This document shows, in pieces, positions 30,918-38,686 of a stretch of DNA of 64,000 bases. Every line of letters begins with the position of its first letter. Position 1 is the stretch's first letter. The position numbers were made by a program, and so were the translations under genes. A model generated the notes under the pieces. It ran no database searches. It saw nothing but the letters and a program-made list of their open reading frames with translations, and was not told the origin of the DNA. The DNA lies in assembly GCA_963739795.1 (NCBI GenBank), contig CAVUBL010000015.1, positions 62,001 to 126,000 of the forward strand, given 5' to 3'. This DNA is from CAVUBL01 sp963739795 (GTDB lineage Bacteria; Acidobacteriota; Thermoanaerobaculia; Multivoradales; DATKCC01).

Positions 30918-32434
30918 CCCTTGCGCTGGAGCGTGCGGCGGCTCACCCCGAGCATCCGGGCGGCGGCCGTCTTGTTGCCGTCCGTCATCACCAGGACCCG
31001 GGAGATGTGGCGGTGCTCCAGGCTCTCGAGGTCCAGGATCTCGGGATCCGGGTGCGCCCCCGACGGAGCCGTCGGGACCGCGGGAGCCGGCACCCCTCCG
31101 GCGCCGAGGAGCGAGGCGACGATCTCCCGGTCGATCTCGCCGTCGGCGAGGGAGGCCGCCCCTTCGACGAGGTTCTGGAGCTCTCGAACGTTGCCCGGGA
31201 AGTCGTGGGCCATGAGCAGCGCCATGGCCTCGGCCCGGAGCGGCGGGGGATCGATCTGCTCGCGCCGACAGAAGGCCTCGAGAAAGTGCCGGGTGAGGTG
31301 GGGGATGTCCTCCCGCCGCTCGCGCAGCGGCGGGAGCTCGATCTCCACTCCCTTGAGGCGGTAATAGAGGTCCCCGCGGAAGCGGTTCGCCTCCACCAGG
31401 CCCTCGAGGTCCTGGTGAGTGGCCGCCACCAGGCGCGCGTCGACGGGGATCGGACGGTGACCGCCCAAGCGCACGACCTCGCGCTCCTGGAGGGCGCGCA
31501 GAAGCTTGACCTGGAGGTTCTCCTGCATGTCGCCGATCTCGTCGAGGAACAGGGTCCCACCGTCGGCCAGCTCGAACTTGCCTGCCCGTGCGTTGACGCC
31601 GGTGGCGACGCCGCCCTCGATGCCGAAGAGCTCGCTCTCGAGGAGGGACTCGGGCAGGGCCGCGCAGTTCAGGGCGATGAGGGGCCCAGAGCGACCCGAC
31701 AGGTGGTGGAGGAGCTTCGCCACCAGCTCCTTGCCGGTCCCGCTCTCACCCCGCACCACGACGTTGACCCCGCGGGGCGCCACCCGCTCGACGATCTCGA
31801 GGGCCCGGCGCATGGGCGGCGCATGGGCGATGATGCGCCGCCCCTCCACCTCCTCGGAGAAGCGCCCCTTCAGGGCCCGGTTCTCCTCGGCGAGGCGCTC
31901 GCGCTGGGCCTCCAGGCGCTCGCGCTGGCGGGCGGTGTCCAGGGAGGCACCGGCCAGGGAGGCGACGGAGTCGAGAAAGCGCCGGTCGTCCTCGGAGAAG
32001 CTGGAGCTGGCGCCGCCCCGGGCCTCCTTGTCGAGGACGGCCAGGTAGCCCAGGAAGACGCCGCGGCTGGCGATGGGGGCCGCCAGGAGCTCGTCGAATG
32101 GGCGACCGGCGAAGGTGCCGCCGGTGCGGGTGATCAAGCGGCCGGCGCGCAGGAGCTCGGTCCAGAGGTCCGCAGCGAGGAGAGTCTCGCCCCGGGGGGA
32201 CGCGCCCTTCCAGCCGACGGTGGCGACCGCCCGGGGGCCGCCGTAGGTGTCGCGGGTGACGGCGACGGCGGCGGCGGGGTCGAGGACGGCGCAGACGCGC
32301 TGGAGGAGCTCGTCGACGAGGCCCTGCTCGGGGCGCTGGGCACCGAGGGCAAGCGCGAGATCGTAGAGGGTCTCGAGCTGGAGGAGGCGGCGGCGCTGAG
32401 CCAGGTCGGGAGTGACGGCGGCGGGGTTCGGCAT
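30911..32434 (-). CDS. Sigma-54-dependent transcriptional activator (GAF-AAA-Fis)
   Basis: Enhancer-binding protein of the NtrC/NifA/FhlA class, 507 residues. Order: GAF-like sensor (about 20-185), coiled linker rich in R and E, AAA+ core (about 220-450) with Walker A GESGTGKE and Walker B GGTLFLDEIGDM, then a Fis-type helix-turn-helix at the C-terminus (NKTAAARMLGVSRRTLQRK). There is no phosphoacceptor receiver domain, so the GAF ligand or a partner should control it. The L1 loop that contacts sigma-54, normally GAFTGA, reads GVATGV. The start at 32434 is preferred over ATGs at 32449 and 32470 because a TACAAT -10 (32448-32453) lies just upstream and overlaps the 32449 ATG. Likely targets are the dyads at 30632 and 30709 and its own promoter dyad at 32464. 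Confidence 0.9.
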   Translation of the reverse strand: MPNPAAVTPDLAQRRRLLQLETLYDLALALGAQRPEQGLVDELLQRVCAVLDPAAAVAVTRDTYGGPRAVATVGWKGASPRGETLLAADLWTELLRAGRLITRTGGTFAGRPFDELLAAPIASRGVFLGYLAVLDKEARGGASSSFSEDDRRFLDSVASLAGASLDTARQRERLEAQRERLAEENRALKGRFSEEVEGRRIIAHAPPMRRALEIVERVAPRGVNVVVRGESGTGKELVAKLLHHLSGRSGPLIALNCAALPESLLESELFGIEGGVATGVNARAGKFELADGGTLFLDEIGDMQENLQVKLLRALQEREVVRLGGHRPIPVDARLVAATHQDLEGLVEANRFRGDLYYRLKGVEIELPPLRERREDIPHLTRHFLEAFCRREQIDPPPLRAEAMALLMAHDFPGNVRELQNLVEGAASLADGEIDREIVASLLGAGGVPAPAVPTAPSGAHPDPEILDLESLEHRHISRVLVMTDGNKTAAARMLGVSRRTLQRKGF

Positions 32435-32447
32435 GGCGGGTAGGGTC

Positions 32448-32453
32448 ATTGTA
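32448..32453 (-). promoter_or_regulatory. -10 element of the activator gene
   Basis: TACAAT on the minus strand; predicted start near 32441, giving a leader of about 7 nt before the ATG at 32434. No clear -35. Confidence 0.45.
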
Positions 32454-32463
32454 CGGGATGGGT

Positions 32464-32478
32464 GCGACATTTTGCCGC
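32464..32478. promoter_or_regulatory. Enhancer-type dyad in the activator's own promoter
   Basis: GCGACA-TTT-TGCCGC, the same 6-3-6 layout as the sites at 30632 and 30709 with one mismatch in the right half. It lies 11-25 bp upstream of the -10, where a bound protein would block RNA polymerase, suggesting autorepression. Confidence 0.5.
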
Positions 32479-32492
32479 GGTTGAGGCAGGTG

Positions 32493-32613
32493 ACACGGCC
32501 CCGGGCGCGGTGAAACTTCGGCGGCAGGTGACACGGCCCGGGAGCCGGTGAGGTCTCGGCGGCAAACTGCGACCGGCGAGACCTCACGCAGCCCCCGGGC
32601 CTGCGTGAACCGG
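32493..32613 (+). repeat. R2 covarying palindrome, copy A plus a half copy
   Basis: Half copy at 32493-32526, then a full element at 32531-32613. Inner stem GTGAGGTCTCG (32548-32558) with CGAGACCTCAC (32577-32587), apical GGCAAACTGCG, and outer stem GGCCCGGG with CCCGGGCC. The rest of the 32450-32883 gap is taken by two R1 repeats. Confidence 0.75.
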
Positions 32614-32691
32614 ACTTCGGGGCGCTTGGCCCGCTGCCGATGGGAGGAGGAGGGGGGGAATCGGCGGGGTCGGACTGCGGGGGGGGCGGTG

Positions 32692-32748
32692 GCGTCCCCT
32701 TCCCCCCGCCAGGGTGGGAAGGGGATCGAGGGGTTGTGGGGGTGATCC
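32692..32748 (+). repeat. R1 hairpin/G-rich repeat, copy 2
   Basis: CCCCTTCCC / GGGAAGGGG stem, then ATCGAGGGG, TTGTGGGGGTGATC. Divergent intergenic region between the activator and hydrolase genes. Confidence 0.75.
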
Positions 32749-32756
32749 GGTCAACC

Positions 32757-32841
32757 GTCCCCTTCCCCCGGGCACCGCGCCGCAAAGCGGCGTGGTCGGG
32801 TGGGAAGGGGATCGAGGGGTTGTGGGGGTGATCCGGTCAAC
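32757..32841 (+). repeat. R1 hairpin/G-rich repeat, copy 3, with enlarged loop
   Basis: Same arms and tail as copy 2, but the hairpin tip carries about 29 extra bases that are themselves nearly self-complementary (ACCGCGCCGC-AAA-GCGGCGTGGT). The stem is thus extended rather than broken. Confidence 0.72.
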
Positions 32842-32871
32842 CTGCGGGGCCGGACTCCTGGGTGGGGTGGC

Positions 32872-32877
32872 TACAAT
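32872..32877 (+). promoter_or_regulatory. -10 element giving a leaderless hydrolase transcript
   Basis: TACAAT, with the predicted start 7 nt downstream falling on the A of the ATG at 32884. No ribosome-binding site precedes that ATG. Confidence 0.5.
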
Positions 32878-32883
32878 CGAAGT

Positions 32884-33813
32884 ATGACAAACGAGAACAG
32901 TGCGATCGCGACCGAAGAGCATGCCTTCGAGACTCCGGATGGGGTGTTACTTCGGGTTCGGCGGTGTCGGCCGGCGGGGGGAGTGGGTTCCGGGCAGCCA
33001 TTGGTGGTTCCGAATGCGGTCTACCTGGAGGACGACTTCGCCGGGTTGGCCGCGGGGCGGGAGGTGGTGTTCTACGACCTGCGGGGGCGCGGGCGCTCGG
33101 ACGCCGTGGCGGACCCGGCGCGGCTGGGGATCGAGCGCGACGTGGCGGACCTGGAGGCGGTGCGTTCGGCCGTCGGGTTCGAGCAGATGGACCTCATGGG
33201 CCACTCCTACCTCGGCCTGATGGTGATCCTCTACGCCCTCGAGCACCCGGAGCGGGTCGGGCGCATCGTCCAGCTCGGCCCCGCCGGCCCGGCGGCGGAG
33301 TTCCTCGACCGGACACCGCGCCCGGGGAGCGACCCCGAGGCCCTGGACCTCGCCGCCTGGCAGGCGCTCCTCGCCGACCGATCCACTCTCGTCCGCGACC
33401 CGAAAACCCACAACCGCCGCTTCTGGGAGATTTTCCTGCCCTACATGTTCGGCGACCCGAAGAAGGCCCGCGCCTACCGGATGCCCAATCTCGACGACGT
33501 GCCCAACGAGTGGCCGTCCAACATGAACCGCACGATCCAGGGCGTCTTTGCCACCCTCACGAGCTACGACGTCCGGGAGCGAGCGGCCGAAGTCAAGGCC
33601 CCGGTCCTCATCGTCCACGGCACCAAGGACAGAAACGCCCCCTACGAGTCCGGCCCCGCCTGGCGGGACTGTCTCGGCAACGCGAGGCTCCTCACGATCG
33701 AAGGCGCGGCCCACATGCCCTGGGCCGAAGAGCCCGACCAAGTCCTCCCCGCCATCGAGGCCTTCCTTGAAGGCGAGTGGCCAGAGGCCGCCGAGGGGAG
33801 GCCAGAGGACTGA
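32884..33813 (+). CDS. Alpha/beta hydrolase, proline iminopeptidase-like
   Basis: Cytoplasmic alpha/beta-fold hydrolase of 309 residues; no signal peptide. Nucleophile elbow MGHSYLGLM, with Leu at the position after S-x where Gly is usual. Acid HGTKDRNAPYE and histidine GAAHMPWAEEP complete the triad, with lid helices in between (about 135-215). The N-terminal FYDLRGRGRSD resembles proline iminopeptidase and haloperoxidase relatives. The substrate cannot be told; it stands alone between a divergent regulator and convergent uvrA. Confidence 0.8.
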   Translation: MTNENSAIATEEHAFETPDGVLLRVRRCRPAGGVGSGQPLVVPNAVYLEDDFAGLAAGREVVFYDLRGRGRSDAVADPARLGIERDVADLEAVRSAVGFEQMDLMGHSYLGLMVILYALEHPERVGRIVQLGPAGPAAEFLDRTPRPGSDPEALDLAAWQALLADRSTLVRDPKTHNRRFWEIFLPYMFGDPKKARAYRMPNLDDVPNEWPSNMNRTIQGVFATLTSYDVRERAAEVKAPVLIVHGTKDRNAPYESGPAWRDCLGNARLLTIEGAAHMPWAEEPDQVLPAIEAFLEGEWPEAAEGRPED

Positions 33814-33887
33814 GCCAGGGAGTCCGACCCCGCCAATCCCCCCCTTCTCTCCACCCTCACGGCGGCGGGCCCGACGCCCAAAGAGCC

Positions 33888-33968
33888 GGTTCACGCAGGC
33901 CCCGGGCGACGCGTGAGACTTCGCCGGCGCAGTTTGCCGCCGAAGTCTCACCGCGCCCGGGGCCGTGT
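33888..33968 (-). repeat. R2 covarying palindrome, copy B
   Basis: Reverse orientation to copies A and C. Inner stem GTGAGACTTCG (33913-33923) with CGAAGTCTCAC (33941-33951); outer GGCCCCGGGCG type stem. Sits between convergent hydrolase and uvrA stops, so it could terminate both. Confidence 0.75.
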
Positions 33969-33987
33969 CCTCGGCAAGAAGCTCCAA

Positions 33988-36834
33988 CTACCCGGCCGTC
34001 GCCGCCGCCCGCTCCCGCCCCAGCACCCGCTTCAAGTACCGCCCCGTAAAGCTCCCCTCCACCTCCGCCACCTCCTCCGGCGTCCCCGTAGCGATCACCC
34101 GCCCGCCGGCCTCCCCACCCTCGGGCCCCAGGTCGATCAGCCAGTCCGCCGTCTTGATCACCTCGAGGTTGTGCTCGATCACCACCACCGTGTTGCCGTG
34201 GTCCACCAGCCGGTGGAGCAGATGGAGGAGCTTGCCCACGTCGTCGAAGTGGAGGCCCGTCGTGGGCTCGTCGAGGAAGTAGAGGGTGCGCCCCGTCTGG
34301 CGCTTGCACAGCTCGCGGGCGAGCTTCACCCGCTGCGCCTCGCCGCCCGACAGCGTGGTCGCCGGCTGCCCCAGGCGGATGTAGTCGAGCCCGACGTCGG
34401 CCAGCGTCGAGAGAATCCGCTCCACTGGCGGGATGTTGGCGAACACCTCCCGCGCCTGCTCCACCGAGAGGTCCAGGATCTCGGCGATGTTCAGGCCCTT
34501 GTAGCGCACCGAGAGCGTCTCGCGGTCGTAGCGCTTGCCGCCGCACACCTCGCAGGTCACGTAGATGTCGGGCAGGAAGTGCATCTCGATCTTGATCTGC
34601 CCATCCCCCTTGCACGCTTCGCAGCGCCCACCCGCCACGTTGAAGCTGAAGCGGCCCGGCTTGTAGCCGCGCATCCGGGCCTCCGGGACCTTCGCCATGA
34701 GCGACCGGATGTGGTTGAAGACATTGGTGTAGGTCGCCGGGTTCGACCGCGGGGTGCGGCCGATCGGGCTCTGGTCGATGGCGATCACCTTGTCCAGGTG
34801 CTCGAGCCCCTCGATCCGGTCGTGCTCGCCCGGCCGGTCCTGGGCGCGGTAGAAGTGGCGGGCCAGGGACCTGTAGAGGATGTCGTCGATGAGGGTCGAC
34901 TTGCCCGAGCCCGAGACCCCGGTCACCACCGTGAAGAGGCCGAGGGGGATTTCCGCGTCCACGTCTTTCAAGTTGTTCTGACGGGCGCCGCGCACGATGA
35001 GGGAGGCCCCGTTGCCCGGCCGGCGCTCCGCCGGCACCCCCACGTCCAGCTCGCCCCGCAGGTAGCGGGCGGTGAGGGACTCCCCCTTCGCCTCGACCTC
35101 TCCCGGCGTCCCCTGGGCCACGACCTCGCCACCGTGGATGCCCGCCCCCGGCCCCAGGTCGATCACCCAGTCGGCGGCGCGGATCGTCTCCTCGTCGTGC
35201 TCGACCACCAGCACCGAGTTGCCCAGGTCCCGCATGCCCTGGAGGGTCGCGATCAAGCGGGCGTTGTCCCGCTGGTGGAGGCCGATCGACGGCTCGTCGA
35301 GGACGTACAGGACGCCCATGAGCTTCGAGCCGATCTGGGTGGCGAGGCGGATCCGCTGGCTCTCGCCGCCCGAGAGGGTCCCCGAGGCGCGCTCGAGGGT
35401 CAGGTAGCCCACGCCCACGTCGTCCAGGAAGGTCAGCCGGTCCCGGATCTCGCGCACCACCTTGCCGGCGATCGCCGTCTCCCGCTCGGAGAGCTCGAGC
35501 CCCTCCATCCACCCGCGCAGCTCGGCCACCGACATGGCCCCGAGCTGGTCGATGGGCACGTCGTCCACGGTCACCGCCAGGGCCTCCGGGCGCAGGCGGC
35601 GACCGCCGCAGTCCGGGCAGGAGCGGACCGACATGTACTTCTCGATCTCCGAGCGCACCGACGCCGACTTCGACTCCCGATACTTGCGCTCGAGCATGGG
35701 AAGGACGCCCTCGAAGCTCCCCTGCCACTCGTACTTCGAGCGCTTGCCCTTCATCCGGAAGGTCATCTCGCGCTCGGCGCCCTGGAGCACCGCGCGCCGG
35801 GCCTTCTCCGGGAGCTTCTTCCACGGCGTGTCCAGGTCGAAACCCAGGCTCTCGGCCAGGGTCTCGACCATCTGCATGCGCCAGGAGCGCGAGCCGGCGG
35901 GCCAGGGGGCCACCGCGCCGGCGTTGATGGAGCGCTCCGGATCGGGCACTACCTTGTCCGGGTCGACGCCGGCGATCGTGCCCAGGCCCGAGCAGGTCGG
36001 GCAGGCGCCGTACGGGCTGTTGAACGAGAACAGCCGCGGCGTGACCTCCGAGAGGCTGGTACTGCACTCGGCGCAGGCGTAGTTGCGCGACAGGGTCTCC
36101 TCGTCCTCGGGCCCGCCGTCGGGCCGCCCCAGGATCACCAGCCCGCCGCCCACCTCGAGAGCCGTCTCCAGGGAGTCGGCGAGGCGGCCCTCGATCCCCT
36201 CCTTGACCACCAGGCGGTCGACCACGATGTCGATGGAGTGCTTCTTCTGCTTGTCGAGCTCCGGCGGGTCACCGGACAGGTCGATCATCTCGCCGTCGAC
36301 CCGCGCCCGCACGAACCCCTCTTTGGACATCTGGGCGAGCTGGCGCTTGTACTCGCCCTTCTTGCCGCGGACGTACGGGGCATAGAGCACCAGGCGCGTA
36401 CCCGCCGGCAGGGCGAGCACCCGGTCCACCATCTGCTGGACGGTCTGGGGCCGCACCTCGGCTCCGCACTCGGGGCAGTGGGGCGTGCCGACGGAGGCGA
36501 ACAGCAGGCGCATGTAGTCGTGGATCTCGGTGACCGTGCCCACGGTGGAGCGGGGGTTCTTCGAGACCGACTTCTGCTCGATGGAGATGGCCGGCGACAG
36601 GCCGTCGATGGAATCGACGTCGGGCTTCTCCATCTGCTGGAGGAACTGCCGGGCGTAGGACGACAGGGACTCGACGTAGCGCCGCTGGCCCTCGGCGAAG
36701 AGGGTGTCGAAAGCGAGGGAGGACTTGCCGGAGCCGGACACGCCCGTGAACACCACCAGGCGGCTGCGGGGGATCTCCAGGTCGACGTTCTTCAGGTTGT
36801 GCTCGCGAGCACCGCGGACGACGATGGAATCCAT
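33988..36834 (-). CDS. uvrA: Excinuclease ABC subunit A
   Basis: DNA damage sensor of nucleotide excision repair; dimeric ABC ATPase of 948 residues, full length. Both ATP-binding sites are intact: first Walker A GVSGSGKS (31-38) with signature LSGGESQRIRLA, second Walker A GVSGSGKST with LSGGEAQRVKLA. Zinc sites are present: CAEC...CPTC in the first half and CEAC...CEVC in the second. The start MDSIVVRGAREHN at 36834 matches the family N-terminus; an in-frame codon 45 nt upstream is rejected. A -10-like TACACT lies so close that the mRNA would have only a few untranslated bases. Single-gene unit; the R2 palindrome at its 3' end may terminate it. Confidence 0.97.
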   Translation of the reverse strand: MDSIVVRGAREHNLKNVDLEIPRSRLVVFTGVSGSGKSSLAFDTLFAEGQRRYVESLSSYARQFLQQMEKPDVDSIDGLSPAISIEQKSVSKNPRSTVGTVTEIHDYMRLLFASVGTPHCPECGAEVRPQTVQQMVDRVLALPAGTRLVLYAPYVRGKKGEYKRQLAQMSKEGFVRARVDGEMIDLSGDPPELDKQKKHSIDIVVDRLVVKEGIEGRLADSLETALEVGGGLVILGRPDGGPEDEETLSRNYACAECSTSLSEVTPRLFSFNSPYGACPTCSGLGTIAGVDPDKVVPDPERSINAGAVAPWPAGSRSWRMQMVETLAESLGFDLDTPWKKLPEKARRAVLQGAEREMTFRMKGKRSKYEWQGSFEGVLPMLERKYRESKSASVRSEIEKYMSVRSCPDCGGRRLRPEALAVTVDDVPIDQLGAMSVAELRGWMEGLELSERETAIAGKVVREIRDRLTFLDDVGVGYLTLERASGTLSGGESQRIRLATQIGSKLMGVLYVLDEPSIGLHQRDNARLIATLQGMRDLGNSVLVVEHDEETIRAADWVIDLGPGAGIHGGEVVAQGTPGEVEAKGESLTARYLRGELDVGVPAERRPGNGASLIVRGARQNNLKDVDAEIPLGLFTVVTGVSGSGKSTLIDDILYRSLARHFYRAQDRPGEHDRIEGLEHLDKVIAIDQSPIGRTPRSNPATYTNVFNHIRSLMAKVPEARMRGYKPGRFSFNVAGGRCEACKGDGQIKIEMHFLPDIYVTCEVCGGKRYDRETLSVRYKGLNIAEILDLSVEQAREVFANIPPVERILSTLADVGLDYIRLGQPATTLSGGEAQRVKLARELCKRQTGRTLYFLDEPTTGLHFDDVGKLLHLLHRLVDHGNTVVVIEHNLEVIKTADWLIDLGPEGGEAGGRVIATGTPEEVAEVEGSFTGRYLKRVLGRERAAATAG

Positions 36835-36844
36835 GGGGCAGAGA

Positions 36845-36850
36845 AGTGTA
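36845..36850 (-). promoter_or_regulatory. -10 element of uvrA (near-leaderless)
   Basis: TACACT on the minus strand, predicted start near 36838, four bases before the ATG at 36834. No Shine-Dalgarno sequence is present. No LexA-type box was recognised. Confidence 0.4.
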
Positions 36851-36903
36851 TCCGACGGGATGGCCCTGCAAGCCTCCACGACCGGCGGGCCGGCGTGCGG
36901 TCA

Positions 36904-38370
36904 TCAGCGCGGCCGCCGGGCCTTCGGGTCCCCGAGTCCGGCGGCACCGGGGCAGCGTTCGGGGTGGCTCCACACCTCGACCCTCGGGCTGCGCCAGGCG
37001 GAGTACACCTCGGTGCGCACGAAGCCGGCGGCTCCGAGGGCCGCCCGCAGCTCGGGCTGACGAACGAGGTCACTCGCGTAGAAGGCCGCGTACGCCGCTC
37101 CGGGGAGCACGGCAGCCAGCTCCCCGGCGGACGGCGGCGAGTCGAAGTCGACGATTCTCCCCCTCCCGCCGAGGACTAGCCGGTCTCCGTAGGCCCAGGC
37201 CTGCCGCACCACGACGCTCCCGGAGCACCTGCCCACCGCCAGGTCCTGGGCGGCGTCGACCGCAGCATACGAGCGCTTGGCGAGCATCGCCCAGCCGTAG
37301 TGGGTCGACATGGCAAGCGAGATGCCTAGCAGGAGAATGACGACGATCTTGCGGCGCCCTCGCCACCAGGCCGCGACCCCGGTCGCCAGGAGAATCGAAA
37401 GGAAAGGGAGCAGACCCTGGAGGTAGCGCAACTCCCCGTGATGGACTACCGAGAGGATCAGTAGAGGCAATACTACGAAGGGCCAGAGTGCCTTCGTGGC
37501 CTGTCGCCGATCGTCGCGTCGGAAGAAGAACGGGAGGAGAGGGGGCAGCAGCCAGAAGGGCAGTCTTCGGGCATACCAGAGGACCGGCTGGTGGGGTACG
37601 AGCGATGACGACCGGCGTTCCAGAAGGGTGTAGCGCGCGAAGGCCACGAGGCTGGCGAAGGGTCGCCCCCACGCGAGGAGATCGACCCCGCCCACCGTGA
37701 GAGCCGAACCGACCAAGAACCCCGCGCCGAGACCGACGGCCCGCCTCAACACGTCCGAGCGGGAGTGGCCCAGCAGCCAGGGCATCGAGGCGAGGGGAAG
37801 AAGAAAGATCGCCTCGCTGTACCGGAAGGCGAAGGCGAGGGCCATCAAGCCGCCGGCGGCCAGCCCACGCGCCACGAGGCGCTCACCTCCGCAGACGAGC
37901 AGTGCCGCCAGGAGGACGCACGACGTCGAGGCGGTGCGGGGATAGACGGTCGCGCCGTACGCCAGGGGAATCCAGTGGAAGGCGTACAGCCCCGCGGCGA
38001 TCACCGGCACGGGAGCGGGCAGGAGTCGCCGGGCGAGAAGGAAGACGAGGAGCTCGTTCAAGGCCGCGAGGACGACGAACGGGAGCGTCGCCAGCCGGAC
38101 CAGCTCCAAGGGGTCCGTCAAGCCGACCGCTTGGCCGAGGGCGGCCACGGGGGTCACGAGGAGGCGTGGGAGCAACGGGTTCCGGACCGCCCACGGCTGA
38201 TACCCGATCCGGGTGACGGGACTCAGCCCGGTCTCGAGGACCTCCACGTCATCCCCCGTCGAGAAGCCGATGGGGCCCGCGACCACGATCAGCCGGAGGA
38301 CCGTCGAAACGACCACGAGGATCAGAAGGGCTCGCCGGTCGGCGGCGAGCGTGCCCGGCCGAGGATTCAT
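36904..38370 (-). CDS. GT-C membrane glycosyltransferase (mannosyltransferase-like)
   Basis: 488-residue integral membrane protein with about ten hydrophobic helices. The first extracytoplasmic loop carries the acidic motif FSTGDDVEVLETG, as in GT-C enzymes that use lipid-linked sugars, and VHHGELRYLQGLLPF resembles the H-x-E-x-R-(F/Y) motif of the Alg9/PIG-B (GT22) group. Near helix two is YQPWAVRNPLLPRLL. The C-terminal 110 residues are soluble. It probably glycosylates a surface polymer or protein; donor and acceptor are unknown and no other glycan gene is adjacent. Starts at ATG 38370 with GGAGG 12 nt upstream. Confidence 0.72.
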   Translation of the reverse strand: MNPRPGTLAADRRALLILVVVSTVLRLIVVAGPIGFSTGDDVEVLETGLSPVTRIGYQPWAVRNPLLPRLLVTPVAALGQAVGLTDPLELVRLATLPFVVLAALNELLVFLLARRLLPAPVPVIAAGLYAFHWIPLAYGATVYPRTASTSCVLLAALLVCGGERLVARGLAAGGLMALAFAFRYSEAIFLLPLASMPWLLGHSRSDVLRRAVGLGAGFLVGSALTVGGVDLLAWGRPFASLVAFARYTLLERRSSSLVPHQPVLWYARRLPFWLLPPLLPFFFRRDDRRQATKALWPFVVLPLLILSVVHHGELRYLQGLLPFLSILLATGVAAWWRGRRKIVVILLLGISLAMSTHYGWAMLAKRSYAAVDAAQDLAVGRCSGSVVVRQAWAYGDRLVLGGRGRIVDFDSPPSAGELAAVLPGAAYAAFYASDLVRQPELRAALGAAGFVRTEVYSAWRSPRVEVWSHPERCPGAAGLGDPKARRPR

Positions 38371-38569
38371 CGCATCGTCCCACCTCCGAGCCCGGACACC
38401 ATCAATCCGGAGACTCTACGTTCAATGCGATTCTAAACGTTCGGGCGACGACTTCGCTCGGAGGCCGAGCTCTCCCCCGTCTACCCGGCGCCTCCGCTCG
38501 TTTGGGGGCTCAGAGCCCGTGAAGAACTCTCCGCCTGTCGCGAGGGCGTCAACCGGGCGCCCCTCGCAA

Positions 38570-38686
38570 GGCGCGCCGACGCAGGCGTAGCAGGTAGCGG
38601 GGCCTACGTCGAGGAGGCGCAACGCCGCGAGAGGTGATTCGGGGACACCCGCAGCAGGGTCGGAGATTTCTTCACAGGCTCAGAAG
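38570..38686. repeat. R3 repeat at the 3' end of the VWA gene
   Basis: Second copy of the repeat at 30810-30917, same orientation to its minus-strand gene, again reaching over the stop codon (CTCAGAAG). A short insertion duplicates GTAGCAG. The other 200 bp of the 38371-38679 gap hold the 13-nt palindrome GGGCTC-A-GAGCCC at 38506-38518 and nothing else recognised. Confidence 0.65.
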
